Below are positions 13,801 to 27,700 of a stretch of 64,000 nt of DNA, one piece after another. Under the pieces are notes generated by a model, which made no database searches, was not told the DNA's origin, and was given only the letters and a program-made list of their open reading frames with translations. The stretch covers positions 99,174,190 through 99,238,189 of the forward strand of contig CM048553.1 in NCBI GenBank assembly GCA_026413225.1, read 5' to 3'. Origin of the DNA: Otis tarda (taxonomy: Eukaryota; Chordata; Aves; Otidiformes; Otididae). Within the stretch, counting starts at the first letter, position 1, and every line of letters starts with the position of its first letter. Both the position numbers and the translations under genes were made by a program.

Positions 13801-16571
13801 ACCTCCAGCACTATTTGCGTTCAGGCTGGAACAGGAGGCATCACCCTGATGGGGAGCTTGATGTGAAGTTCCACATTTACAACCCTGTCACCAGGCTAAA
13901 TCAAATGGTATGTGCTCCATAATGCTGTCAGGAAGGTAGGGTATGCCGTCCTGCATCTGATTAAGAATGATATATTCAGTCAACCCACATAATAATGTTG
14001 GTTTAGGACTAAAATGAGAAACTATTAGTGAATGCAATAATCTTCTTTTTTAAATGATGAAGAGGATGTGCAAATACACCCAGGGTATAAAAATCTAGCG
14101 ATCCTAACAACACAGGGATACCAGGATCAGGATTGCGATGCTTTACAGCCTGTGTGCTCTGCCTTTTGCCTCCTATTTGTTGTTTATGCTTAGGAACAGA
14201 GCTATGGGGGATGGCGTATTTAGGAACTGTCACCACGCGAATGACATATGGGTGCTGCCTGGCTCATGATATCTTTATGATGGTGTGACTTCTAATCCAG
14301 ACATATGCAGATTAGCAGCAGGTTCAGTCATGCTGAAAGCATCCAGGGCTTCCTTTTAAGCACCGATCCCTTTCTGACTGGCAGTGATGTGACCGTCAGC
14401 TACTGTTTCCTGATGTCTTTCTCACATGACTCCCAAGTGCCATGATACGCCGTGCTCGGATGGCTATCCGATTTCCAATCAGCGTACCGTGGCAGCAGAC
14501 AGTAACAGGGGTTTCTGTTCCTGGCCGGGTGCCACAGTGTACTTGGAGACATTTGCTGCTTGCATGTGAGTTTTGGAATCCCCTTTTACAATCAGGAGGT
14601 CTATGGAAAAAGAAATCCCTACCACAGCATGAACATAATACTGGCTCTGTGTGATGCCAAAAGCATTAATCTCCTCAGCCTTAAGGCCGTGTGCCTACGG
14701 ACTCCAAATGTCCCAGTTCACTCAGCACATTTCTCCCTACCTTATGCACGATTTTTTGATAATTATAATGTCACATGATAGCACACTGCACTGTCTTGGA
14801 GTTATGAAACTGAGGCTTCACATCAGTAGAAAAATCCAGGTACTTCTTAAAAATCACTCACAGGAGAAAGGAGAAGCTATTATTGCAAACTGCAAACCTG
14901 ATGGTACAGTAGCTTCCAAACTTGGGGATGAGTTGCCTTTACCTTGGTTAAATGATGCTCCAGTTTAAATAAAAATCCCTCAATTTAATTTCAATCGAAA
15001 AACATGGACTTCTCTGTGTAACTGTCACTGGCAATAGAACCCACAGACTTAATTCAAGTCAGGACTCCCCTTAAAAAGTTTATAAAGGAGTAACGGGTGA
15101 CTAAATGCTCTGCTGAGAGGCACATCAGAAATGCTTTTGACAGACAAAAATTTGGCTTTGTCTTTTGCACCAAGTGCTGAACAGGTTTTGAATTTAAAGA
15201 GATGTTAACAAAAATGAAGATAAAGAAGCCGTTGTGCTGTGAGTCCTCCCCCTCTGTTCCTGTCCCTCACAACTGCTTGGTTTCTGGTTTTGGACTCCTC
15301 ATTCTTTCTGTCCAGGGAGAGGGCAGCCCTTCCATGGTGGGGAGTTTTAGAGCTCTTGCAAAGGCATCTCCTGACTCATAACTACCGCCAGAAATTTTCC
15401 ATTCTTTGTCATTACAAGGTAAGTGATGAGCGTTTGGGGCTTCTGGCTTTACAAAATGTTAGTTAATATGTACAACACTTGTCAAGGTAGGGAGTTTGTT
15501 CAGTCCTGCTGCCGTCACCATCTCCTCTCTCAAACGCTGCTTGGGCTGCTGATGCTACAGCACAAGGAGGCAGTGAGCAACAGGCAGCACGCAGCTGGTG
15601 GGGACGGTCGGTTTGCCCACTAGAAGCAGTGGCCGGCAGTGAAGGCGGCTGCTGTTGCTGTTCATGGGAACGAAGAGCCGCTGATGTCAAAGGTGAGGCT
15701 CCAGTTCCAGGGCAGAGTCCTTAATTTTTGTTCCCAAAATTAAGACACTCCCTTCCAATGGACAATGCATCAGCCTGTCCACCAGACAGTCCTGTGGCCA
15801 GCACAACTTTCATACCTGTAAGAGGACAGAACTATTGCCAAGGCTCCCTAGATGAGAGGAAGGAAGGAAGAAAACAGAGACGCTTCCCAAACAGCTGATA
15901 CAGTTTTCTTCCCTTTGCAGTCTCCTAATGAATTTTTTTTTGCTTAACCCTTTTTCATATCTTTCACAGCATGTGACTAGGTCAGTGTCACTGTCCCCTG
16001 GTTGTCCATTGAGCATAATTTAGACACTCAGATTGCTGCAGAGAAGGGAATTTGAGCTGATGACATGCAAGTATGTAAAAAAGGATCACTGGAAACAGGC
16101 CACATTTTGTTGCCTCCGAGCTGTGTACAGCAGAACAGCAGAATGGCTGTGGTTTTTTGGCAGGTCATGAAGGCCCAGCAAATTTACTTTTACCAGACTT
16201 AAGGAATATAGTAGGGATGAGATAAATGTGATGATACAGATACTTGTGAAAAGTCAGTAGAATTTATTTTTTGATACAGAAAGATCTCCTTTCTGTTGAA
16301 CTTCCAAAATAACTGGTCTATAAAACATGTAAATTCAATCACATGGTTTATAAATGCTCAGGAAAATCACCATTTTCTGCATGTTTCTATAAATGGAGTT
16401 CCTGCAGGGCTGACGGAGAGGAAGCTTCAGGTTTCTCACTTTCCTTCGTATTACCAAGTGGGGACCACGCGCCTCGATCAGCTGAGCGTGGGTCACAAGA
16501 GCAGCAGCACTGAGGTTCACCACAGATTCTCCTGCCTGCTGCTCTGCTCTGCCAGCCATCGTCAGTGCAGG

Positions 16572-16660
16572 CACAGGACCACAGAGACACTTCAGCTGGG
16601 AGGGACCTCCGGCAGACACCCCATACAACCTCCTGTACAAGCAGGGCAACTTCAGAGTTA
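16572..16660 (-). repeat. CR1 LINE fragment, short and old
   Basis: The order 'CACAGAGACACTTCAGCTGG', GAGGGACCTCC, CATACAACCTCC and AAGCAGGGCAACTTCAGAG is a diverged antisense match to the 3' 90 bp of CR1. The remainder of the element is missing. Confidence 0.6.
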
Positions 16661-19600
16661 CAGCATCACGAATTAACAACACGATGAAACACAACAGATA
16701 CGCTGGGGATGTGCATCTGCGCTGGATGTGCAGCATCAAATGGAGAATTTAGAAGAATTTCATAAGTGCATTCTCAGTTCACCACTACCTTAACTTTAAA
16801 GGCACATTTTAATGTGACACTGATTCATGATCAGCTTTCTCAGATAAACGCAGCATACCCAGAAACCAGCAATTATAAGTTGCTCAAATTTAGTAACAAA
16901 TTGACCATGGGGAACTTAATGCTTTAATCCAAACACGAGCAGCACACAAAAACCTTGATGCAGTTGTCAAATGTAGCATAATCTTGGCTTTTATTTTATT
17001 TCAGTTTTGTTTTTGTTTTTTTTTTTTTAGAAACTGTAATTTAACCTTGTCAAGTAGGAGTTTCTGGGTTGTTTGGAGGGGGCGGGCTTTCTCCAGATCA
17101 AAGCAGAGGCGTATGAGGAGAGAACTGAGAGCAAGCATGTGCTTTCATAGACGGTGCCAGGCAGCTGAGGGTGATCGAATCTGGTCCTCATTTATTTCTG
17201 TACAGCTGGGGATCTCTCACAGTACTCTGCTTGCTCCGCTCATATTTCCTTTTTACAAGGGAGAGCCTTTCATCAGAAAGTTGGAACAAATTGCAGCTTT
17301 GGTTAAACCATCACGCACGCTAACCGTTGTTTCCTCTTTCCCGGTATCTGACATCAGAACCATATTGTTTGAGGAAGTCACAGTTACAGCGATTCTTTCT
17401 AACCGCTGCTCCCCTCTATTTTAGGCTGGTTGAGAATGATCCCATCCCTTTATACTCTGCTTCTGGCTAAATACATTTATATCTGTAACCTGTACACCCA
17501 GGAACATTGTTTGAGAAGACCAGAGGACAACAAGGCATTTCTGTGCAGAACAAAGGAGCAGAAAAGGAAAGTGTGGCTCTTTTTTAAAATTTATTTATTT
17601 GGTATCGATTTTAAATTCTTTAACAACAACAGCACTTTGATTGATGCAAAGTCACAATGAAGTCACAGTAGACTTGGTGGCGCGATGAATGCTCCTTTGA
17701 CCTTTAGAGATGGTTGGCCTCATTCCCCCACTGCTGTGCACCTCAGGTTGTAATTTATACCTGCGGCAAAGCGGTAACCAAACCAGCATGGTAGCAGTTT
17801 ATAGCGACTCGCGTGAATCACAACACAAGGAACAAGGCAGGGGGAAATCAGGCCCAGTGCCTTCTCCCACAAGGCATCAAAGAGAGGATCTTTTATAATT
17901 TACTACAATACTGCCTAAGCACCAACCTAAAGTGAGGCCCTGCCAGGCACCCTACAAACACAGAATAGCGGATGGCCGCTCGCCACAGCCTGAGGGCTTG
18001 TCTACGGGGGAAGCTACTGCTCATTAAATGAAGGTGTGCGCAGGGAAAGTGGCTGTTTGTGCTCCGGGAGGAGCCGGTGCGGTTTGTGAGCTCCAGGGCT
18101 GACCGCAGATGCTGCGTAAACCTGCGTGGCTGCATAGCAGCTAAGCAGAAGGGCTGGAGCCCCTCTAGTATCCCCCCTAAATCTACCCTGCCTCCCAAGC
18201 AGATTAGTCCTGTGCAGAGAAAATTCTTTAACCCTTTGCAAGTTGCAAAAGCCTAGGAAACAGGCAGAAGAATTAAGTGAGGGAAGAGGTTTCCAGAGCT
18301 GTGCACGTAACCCTGAAACACCGTTGGCCATGTCTACAGGGCCTTGCTAGATCACTCCTAAGACCAGATGACTCAGAGTGCCCCAAAGTGGAGGAATCTC
18401 CCTGTGTCCACATTGAAGGCCTTCAGGCATCCCAAATCCCTCCTCAGGCGGAGACCAGCTCTGTGCCCTCTGGCCTGACATCCACAACCAAAGCCCTCCA
18501 GAAGGGAAGGGGCCCATCATGGAGGCCATTGAGTCATCTTATCCTCAAGGTACATGCACCGTGGTCACGCCATAACCTCACCGTGAAGCCCTTCAAAGGG
18601 AACCTGCCTTACTGAACACTAAGATCACCCAAGAGCAGATCTAGCTGATCATACACAAGCATGCTGGGACTGGGACAGGAGAAGCTCAATCCATCATCAC
18701 TTTGCCACCAACTGAGGGCCAAAATGCTCCTTTTCTGAAAGGAGCGTGCATGCTTGAACAGAAAGGTCTTATACAGCAGGTGTTTTGAACATATGAGCTC
18801 CTGGGCCCTCACACGGACACAACTTTTCAGGTGATTCAAGGCAGGTTTGCAAAGGTGTCCCATGAAATGTACCTGCACTAAATACAGTGATCACTCAGTT
18901 CCAGGTTCCAGGAAAAACCACAGTTCCCAGCAGAAGAAACACAATCCCTCAACTGCTTCCAGAGGTCCAGGGAACCTCCCAGGACTATCTTATTCCCTCG
19001 TCTTTAGAGGCACACATTTGGAGACAGTGAAATACAGCAGTTTCTGACTTCAAGACAGCAGCCCAAGCAAGTGTTCCAGGACAGAGCAATTTGGTCTGGG
19101 AGCTACAGCCTGTGACCATAGGAGAAAAGTAAAGGAAGCCAGAGAGCAAAGTCTGACCAAGGCCTACAAAATGAATATGCAACTGTGCAGTCCCTTTTCT
19201 GTCTTTTAAAAGTCCTGCAATTCCCCCTTCTATACCTAACATACTAAATTTGAAAGTGCCCAAGAGGAACTGAGATTTGGCTTGTTTGCAGTGTCGTGAC
19301 AGGCAAGTTTGTAGGAAACCTCTGTATAACATTGCCCCGGACACCAGTGGCTCCAGCACGACGCAGGCTGTGTGTGAGCCCAGGAGTGCCTGCACTTCAC
19401 GCATTCCCTTGCAAAAGGCAGAGTGTGTTAAGATGGCCAGAGCACCAGCATTTTGCACACACGCACCTGCAGCAGCATAGAAAATACAGCAGACAGTGGA
19501 TATGCTGGGGGAACCGTCATCAAAAGTTCACCTGCCCCTGACATGTGTGATAAAATGATCTTCAGGGAGTAGACAAAACACCATTCTCTAAGACCGTGTC

Positions 19601-20277
19601 TAATGCCACCCCACTCCACTCTTCAGTCCTGCCAGGATTAGCTACACTAACAATCTCACAGAGCTCCTGAAGACATGCATCTACAACCGCCTCTCTGTCC
19701 CTCAAATCTTGCTGCCTTTGTGGCCAACGAAACTTCTGCTGGGTGCCAGTAACCCCTGCCTCAATGGCACTGCATTTCCTGGCTGAAGGCAGGACTTAGT
19801 AAAGAAATGGAGGGGACAGCTAACCTCTGCTTCCACAGGGTCTTCCTACTTCCAAGATGCCTTCTTGCTTTTACATGCACCCAAAGGACAAGTGCTGTTT
19901 ATTTTGCAAAAACTCTGGAATTATTTAACTTAAACCAAATAGTGTTTATGAATTAGTTATTTGTTCACAGCCCTCATTGCATACCCAGATATGATGAAGC
20001 CTATGAGGTGCGGAGTTTGCCCTGTGTGGTCCTTACAAGTGATGGTGCATGAGTCACCTGGCTAACCACTAGAAAGCAAAGCCATACTCCTTGCAAGCTT
20101 TCAATTAGAAACAGTAAATTAGCAAAGCCGCAATCACTTCTTAAAAGCTTCTTTTTCAAAGCAAGCCTTTTCCGCTGTCCTTTCTAATTTCTCTCAGGAT
20201 CCCAAGGCGACGACGAGCTCCATCTCCTTCTGAAAGGTCAGAGGGGAGAGCAGGGCCAGGTGCAACCTAGAACAGCA
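16661..20277. other. gene-free stretch with possible conserved elements
   Basis: No supportable gene. A plus-strand frame at 16984-17424 (146 codons) starts in a T-rich tract and reads through unique sequence with a GGGGGCGGGC box. I read it as possible regulatory DNA, not coding. The stretch 17.93-18.25 kb is moderately GC- and CpG-rich. The rest shows nothing distinctive. Confidence 0.5.
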
Positions 20278-20670
20278 ACACAGAATAGCCCTTGGCTGGA
20301 AGGCGTCTCTGGAGTTTCCATTTCCACCACCTACTCAAGTCAGGGCTAGCTTCAAGGCAGGCCAAGTTGCCTTGAAAGCTTTTAGTGTCTCCATGGACAG
20401 AGACTCTGCAACATTTCAGAGATTCTTCCTGGTGAAGAATTTCCTTCCTAAAGTCAGAACTTCAGTTCCTGCATCTTGTGACCACTGCCTCTTGTCCTTC
20501 CGCTGAGCAACTTTGAGATGAATCTCGCTCTGCCTTCTCTGTAACTCTCCTTTAGACAGTTGAGTACAGGAATTAAATCTCCCCTTATCTTTTTCTTCTC
20601 TGGGCCAAACTCTCACAGTTCCCTTAACCCCCCCTGCTCTGCTACATACTCCAGCCCACAGCACAGGAGC
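20278..20670 (-). repeat. CR1 LINE fragment, old
   Basis: This is an antisense CR1 order: CACAGAATAGCCCTTGGCTGG near the 3' end, then the GAAGAATTTCCTTCC region, then CCTCTTGTCCTTCCGC, then CTGCTACATACTCCAGCCC. Divergence is high and no ORF2 frame remains intact. Confidence 0.8.
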
Positions 20671-23600
20671 ATTTGACTCAAAATTAATGACACTATTCCA
20701 CTCCTGCAGAGGTCAAAACCAGTGACCTCAGGATATCACCTTGTGTATTTTAATGATAAAATGCTGACGTTCTAAAATCATTTGAGGACTTTTTCCTCAT
20801 TCCATATAGGTGAAATGCTCATATAAAACCACAATAAATTAAAAATTATGTGGAGTTATGTTTTATTACAAGTTGCATAAAATACAGCAACAAATCACAT
20901 CCTAGCAGGTGACCATCCCTCTCTGCTAGGTATTAAGCCTGCCACTTGGCCAGCTGGGCTACACTGAGCATCAGATAAAACCTGCAGATCACTTAGACCC
21001 AACTGGCACCTGCAGAATTAACACCTGCAATTTTGGTGAGCTAGCTAAACTAATTGAACTGAGGAGCACAAAGCTATCAGATTGCACTCCTTCTCTTTTC
21101 ACACACAACTCTTGACGTCCTTTGCAAGCGGTTGTGAGAAACTGCATATTTGATTTAGTTTGAAATTTGATCATTTTCGCAGGTGACTGCAGCTTTTTAA
21201 TGCAAACATGGAGATACCTCTTTATTCTCGCTGCAGAACAAAACGAGTTTGGTTTTTTGTTCTGCTTTAGGAAGCTGCCGTTGGATATTCAGTGACAAGC
21301 AGTTTGAATAGATAGATTTAATTTTTGCTACAGCCCCGGTTACAATAACAATCCTTACCTCTCTTGTAATTACCACCCAGCATTTCACCCGCAACACCAT
21401 AACAGCCTCTCTTTCTGTATATTTAATCACCCTCTCCTAACCTCCAACTCAACTAATGGAGCTGCTGGTTGATTAGCAAACGAATAATCACCTGAGTGCC
21501 AGACATGGGCAGCTGCACCGTGTGCGTGTCACTCGCGACCCATCTGCAGGACGCAGCAAACGCCAGATGCTTGTCTTGGAGCAAGCTTGGCAGCAGAGCA
21601 CCGGACACCAAAAGCGGGGCACACATGCACGCACACGTGCGCCTGTACCTATGCGGAGAAATAAGAGCGAGAAAAGCTTGGAAAATGTTAATGGAAAGGA
21701 AATGTTTTTATGTGCTCTTCTCTCATGGCTAATTTGCTTCTTAGCAGTTCCTTAGTGTCACGACTACCATACCATCTGCTGAAGAGAAGAGTCTGGTGCA
21801 ATCCCAGGTAGTCAAAAAATGAGCTGGTCGCTCAGGCTGTGCAGTGAGAGCGGATCTTGTCAGCGGTTCCGACTAATGCGGTGTCTGCGTCTCGTGAGTT
21901 TTACAGTTTCTAAACATTACAAGATGGTAAGCAGTTGCGACTAATACAATGTTTGGCAAAACCTCCTGACTAACCCCAAATTTTACATTTGATTCACGAA
22001 GTGACCGTAGAGTTCTACAAAAGGTGGGCTTGTAATAATTGTCGGTATTATTCACACAAATATATTAACATGTTGATATTGCACACATCACCTTGAAAAG
22101 AAGTTAGAGATTCAATGCCAGCTTCAGCATATATACAATAGAATGCTTCTGAAGTACATCCGAGAATTCTCATTTAATGATGTGATACTGTATTTTAAAA
22201 TATACATTCAGGTGTGTGGTGATTCTTCAGGAAAGATATAAAGCTCACGCAAATCCATTGGCTTCTCTAAGCTGGATCCCACTTTATTGTTTGATTTTCT
22301 TGACAAAAATGGCATTAATACTTAAGTGGATTGTATCAGAGCCTTATTAAACTGAGCATTGCAATAATAAAAGAAAGACAGACTGAACTTTAGAAAGTAA
22401 AGATTTGTTGGGCATCCTTCCACTTGGAAAGAGATGGGGATTAGGTTAGAGGTAACCTATCTTTTTTAGCTAACCTTGAGCAAAACTCAAATTTGTGCCC
22501 AGTGTAGATAGATGCACACTAACACCTTATTAACAATCTTATTCTTTTTAGCAGTAAAGGCAGACACTAGCACAGACACAGTGACACTGAGGTACAGAGG
22601 TATTAAAGTTTTCCCTCTTCTGGATGTAACTCTGAATGTCAGATTGGATGTTGTAAGCAGGCAAAGGGATTTCTGCAAAGAGCAGAAATGTTTTCCTCAT
22701 CTTATTAGGGAATGTCTACCTGGTTATAATGAGGGGAAGGGGAGGGAAGGGATGGGATCCTCTGTCTTCTTTACACCTATCTCTTCTGTCCTCATAAGGC
22801 TTTAAATTCCCATCCATTTGTTTGGATTGTACTCTTTCTTCAGAGAAACACATTGTCTTCTGTGTTTGCCAAAGAAGACATAAGCTCCCTTAAAAATCTC
22901 CTTCTAGCTAAAATTGCCCACCAAACTAGAGAACTCCCTAGGTGTAAGTCTACATGAGGAAATGCAAGAATCCTATGCAGAGCTCACCTGAATATTTCCC
23001 TGGTAGAATAACACCACTGTGCCACCGGCAATCTCTGCTTGTGCAAACAAAACTTGACAGCAAACACAGGTGAACCTTCTGAAAGATCTAATCTTAGAAA
23101 ATGTACTAAGCTGCTTGATTCACATGATAAATAGGAGCTTCGCGGGCTATATCTATACTGCTGGGTCAAAACTTCATTGCTTCTACATTTTTTCCTTCCA
23201 TACCATGGTATTTAATAGTAATTTACCTATGTGGAATCAGCCATAATCACATTTGCCATAGGTGAGCTGTTACCAGAATTAGAAGGTGTTAATTGCTAGG
23301 AATAAACTGAACTAAAACCACACTTTGTCGTGTGTGTTATAATATGAAAGGGAAAGAAGAGAGTGTGAACAGCATCCTGCCTTCCTGCTCTGCTGTGTGC
23401 TGCTGCAGCACTGACTTCATGAGAATTTGTGTGTTGATACATCACAAGCAATACCAGCTTTCTCAAAGTAAGGAAGGGAAGGGAGGGTCCACAGCCCCAC
23501 CTGTATTGGCTGTATATCAGTGCCCACTGACACCTGCAGAGAATGAACTTCTGTTACCTACAATCTGCTAGATCTCACAAAATGAACTCAACCCCTTCTT

Positions 23601-26538
23601 TCATAAAGTAGCACTATATGGAAGTAGAGTAATCTCCAGGAGAACAGTATAGATGGAGGAGGAAAAACCAAACTATGTATTTCATCATTTCTACTTAAAA
23701 GAGTGGTATGAGAAGCGGTTTAAACAATCCCCTTCTGAGCAAAACAGACTGACCTCAATGCCTGAAGGTCTTAAATGCTGGCATCCACCTACTGGGTCAA
23801 AATTTATATCATCTGCATCTATGTGACAATTATACATTTCCTTCCAGATTGTCGATAAAGGTATTGAGCAATGCTGAACCAAGAATAGCTCCTTATGCAA
23901 CTTCTGTTAGAAATTTACACCACTGATTTCCAATCTGTAGTGTGCAAAGCCCATTGACGGTCCGCATGCAACTTCAAAGGAGCAGCCAAACACAATTAAA
24001 ACTCTGTCCTGTTGCTTTCTTCTGGAGGTGATGAGAGACTGCTTGAGTAGGTAAGAACTTACTGTCATGCTTGGGCTCCATTTCACATGGTGAAGGGAGA
24101 TGCTACCATGCAGCTGGTAACAGCCTCTTCTCCTTCCACCACTTAGACTACTACTGAACATAGACGCTGAATCTAAGGGCCAGCTTCTTTTCCTCTGAAT
24201 ACACCACCATGGTTGCTTTTGGTTTCACTGACAGTAATACTTGTTCCGTGGCTGAATCACAGAAATCACTACAGGATCATACTGTTTAGGGATAGTAATG
24301 GAAAGTGAAGAACTGGTATCAAAGTAAAACCAAAAGGTACAGCTGAAAAAGCTGAATGTGGTAGTAAAATCTCAAGTCATTAACAGAAACTAATTCATGA
24401 GAGCAATAATCCAGCTAATAGCCAATCAACAGGAGGTGAAGTCGAAGAAACACAGAAAAAGTAAAAGATCAGAGAGGACAGAATCAGATGGCACCTCACA
24501 GAGGAGCAGGCATTCAGATATGAAATAACACATAATAAAACCAAACCAAAACAAAACAAGGAAGATAATGTAACGATGACACAAAGGAATGGAAACCACC
24601 AAATATAACAGAAAAATCTAGGTAACAATATTCATAATCCCAGCAAAGGTCCAAGTCAATCCCAGAAAACTGTATACAACTTTTGGAAGTTGAAATCAAA
24701 GAAGGTGGTGTTTGTTAACAAAGGCACTCTGGGGACAGGGGGACAGGTGGAAAGACAGATGACAGACAATAAACAAAAAACAACTTTTCCAATCTTTTAT
24801 GTTCATTCCACTATTGCATCAACATCTTCCCCTTGTCATGCGCGTGCACACACTCTCCATTTCTTTCCTTGCTTCAGCCTGTTGAATCCTGCCACTTATC
24901 AGCTGTCTGAGGTCTCCTATAGCCTTTGTTCTCTTTGTGTAGAAATAACTAGCCCAACAAAGCTGCTAGGAATCCCAGTTGTGTGGTTACAGAAAGATGT
25001 ACTTACAAAGACCTAGTTAAAGGTAAAGTCCAGCAAATTCTCAGAGACGTTTGAGAAGTCAGTGTATCTCAAGAAATGCACAAATCTTTGCATCTCTTGA
25101 AGGGGGTGCCCTACATTGCAGTTTCTTTGTTGTCTTCAGAGGTCCATGGGAAGTTCCCTGCTAAATATTTTTGTTATTGTTAGAAAACACTAATTAGTCA
25201 AAGATAAAATTTTGGCGAAAATAGGGCAGTATCAGCAAGAAGAGCCACAAATTTTGGTCAAAACTAGAAAGAAAGGAATACCAAGATAGCTAGTAATTTG
25301 CTTGTAAGAGAAATTCACGTGGCATGTGAGAAAACCAGACACAAGTTCCAGCTCTGCCTGATTCACAACAAGAATATGAAGGAAGCCAAGTCAGTCTTTC
25401 TGTGGTTCGGTGACTATTAATACAAGACAGAACAGACGCAACTGGAAATCATGAGAAAGTCCCACATGCACTCCCTTGCAAAAGGCACTGTCTGGAGACT
25501 GGAGAGGCCACAGCCTGGTTTCAGCAGAGCCCGGCACTTGCAACTACACGGAACTGTTTCAGGTTTATGTAGAAACGCAGAGGGAATATTTATAAAATCT
25601 CGGTGAGTTTGATGGGCTATTCTGCACCTACCTCCATGCTTCTCCTTTCTCACAGCCTTCAGAAACGTACAGTCCTGATGTCTCCACTACACCCTGCTCT
25701 CCTCTGAGAGCTCAGAGGAGTAACACATTGGAGGAAGCAACTTGGGTTTTGCTTAAAAATGCAAGGACTCTCAAGATTGCCATTTCCATGAGTTACTCTT
25801 CAATCTCTGTCTCCTCCCTTGAGCCTCTGCAGAAGTTGTCTGCATGAAGTGGGGTTTTTTTTATGCTGCAGGGAGACAAGTGTACTACAGAGTCACTACT
25901 GGCTTCTCTCATTGTTCTCAGCCTGCATCTGGCTTGACTTTCTTTTCTTTTGTTTTTCTGGAAGGACAGGAACTGTGTACCCCCTAATACGGACGAAACT
26001 GAAGCAGAGCAACTGAGTAGACCACTAATTAAACTTTATAAAAGCTTACAAACTTTTATAAAAGCTATGCTCATTGCAGTTGTATGATCTAGGAAAAGAT
26101 TGTTAAAACGAGCAACAGCAACAAACTCCAACCAAATCCAATAAAGACACCCAAAAGCAAAAATCAAGAGAAAGTTTCAGGAGTCACAACTTGGGTACCA
26201 AATGATTTTACGAGTGCATAACAAAGAAAAGTTCAGCAGAAGCGACTTCAAGCTCCCTGAAGAAGTATGAGAGGAACCTGTAGACAGATGAGATATATAG
26301 ACTAACACTGGGAAACAGAATGAACTCTTTGCTCAGTGGCTATCAGGGAACAAGAAGAGCAGTGTTTCAAGAAACATTTCCTGGAGGCAGAAAAACATCA
26401 CCACTCCTCATTAAAAAAAAAAATCCTAGAGATTTTTGCTCTTGCCCTGACCCAGAAGCCCATATACTTTTGATAATACTTGGTTTTGCATGTGTGCAAT
26501 CACACAGGTCTCTTCTATTACTTACAGATGATGTTTAT
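20671..26538. other. gene-free stretch
   Basis: No coding frame above background. Around 21.2-21.5 kb there is unique AT-rich sequence with two close ACAAT cores and a TAATTA core that could be a conserved noncoding element. Near 26.03-26.07 kb a TATAAAAGCT segment is repeated once. The rest shows nothing I can name. Confidence 0.5.
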
Positions 26539-27700
26539 CATAGGATCATAGAAAAGTTGCTTGAAAGGGACCTGTGGAGATCTAGTCCATCCTCTTGCTT
26601 TGTACCATGGGTATCATCCACACTAGCTCCCATCAGCTGTGGTTTATCTGGCCAACTCTTGAAAATTTCCTGGGGTGGAGATCACACAGTCTCTCTCAGT
26701 AACAGATTCCAGGGCCGCACTGCCCCTCTCATGGGTTTTCCCAGTGGTCTGAACTGAACCTTCCAACTGCAGTTCTTGGCTGTTGCTCCTTGTCATATTG
26801 TCTGCTACTAAACAGTAGAGTTTGGCTCCATTGCCTTTGCCATTCCTCACTCCAGTGGCTGTAGACTGTTCCTAAAATCACCCTATAGCCTCCTCTTCAC
26901 CGGACTAATCCCTCAACCTCTGCTTGTGCTCTTGGTGCTTCACTATCCTGGCAGTCCTCTGTCAGACTCCCTTCAGCTTCTCTACAGCTTCCTTTGAACT
27001 GCGGGGAGGAAGGAGAGTCAGTACACGATGTATGATTCCAGGTACGGCCTCACCAGTACCAAATAAAGGTGGACGAGAACAACAACTTTGCTTGATCTGC
27101 TGGGCGCGCTCCTTCTAGCCCAGTGTGTGGTTCACCTTACGATGACTTTTGACTCAACCATAGGTGGTTCAAACAGTTCACCATAATCCTGAGGTCCTTT
27201 CCAGCCAGATTACTGGTTAGCTAGTTACCGCTTTGTATCAATGCTGGAGTTATTCTGCCCTCAATGCAGAACCTTGCATTTCTTCTTGCTTAATCTCATG
27301 AAATTTTTGTTGTCCCAGTCTTCGACTTTCTCAAGATTCCTCTGGACTAAAGCTCTGCCATTCTGTGTGTCAATCACTCCCCCCCCACTTAACACAGTCT
27401 GCAAATTTGCTAACCGTGCCATCTGCCTCCTCATACAGGCCACTGTCTTCTTGTCTTTGCTATGTTTGAAAATGAATTTCAAGAAGATGTTCTTTTTCAG
27501 TGACTGAGGTGACAATAACTGGCATATTGCTCCCTGAATTCTCTTTTTTTTGCCTTGATGAAAGATAGGCCTTTAGCCGTTTTCCAGTCTTCATGGATCT
27601 CCACAGACCACCTCGATTTTTCACAGATGATAGGCAGCAGGTACCTCTTTCAATACCGTCAGATGCACCTCTGCATAGTTTGTTTCAGAAGACTTCCCAC
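26539..27700 (-). repeat. long CR1 LINE copy, antisense, decayed
   Basis: The copy starts with CATAGGATCATAG (antisense 3' tail) and runs through the ORF2 C-terminal region into the reverse transcriptase region. The minus-strand frame at 27261-27515 still shows NFMRLSKKKCKVLH, the decayed form of the CR1 segment that normally reads N-L-M-K-F-N-x-x-K-C-K-x-L-H. Match quality falls beyond 27.5 kb, where an internal deletion relative to full-length CR1 is likely. At about 1.2 kb it is the longest repeat copy in the window. It has many stops and frameshifts and no coding capacity. Confidence 0.85.

Larger units (their letters stand above)
4833..16571. other. gene desert segment
   Basis: About 11.7 kb without a supportable gene. 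The longest frame, on the minus strand at 10335-10856, lies in a locally GC-rich patch and has no domain, signal or repeat structure. The pyrimidine-rich block and the inverted repeat between 6.5 and 7.8 kb are listed separately. Unique sequence at about 14.2-14.6 kb is comparatively CpG-rich and may be a conserved noncoding element. The rest shows nothing I can name. Confidence 0.55.

Noticed and set aside
26031-26067. Direct repeat of a TATAAAAGCT segment resembling a doubled TATA box
   Set aside because: Two short copies in AT-rich DNA with no downstream gene. Likely a small local duplication.
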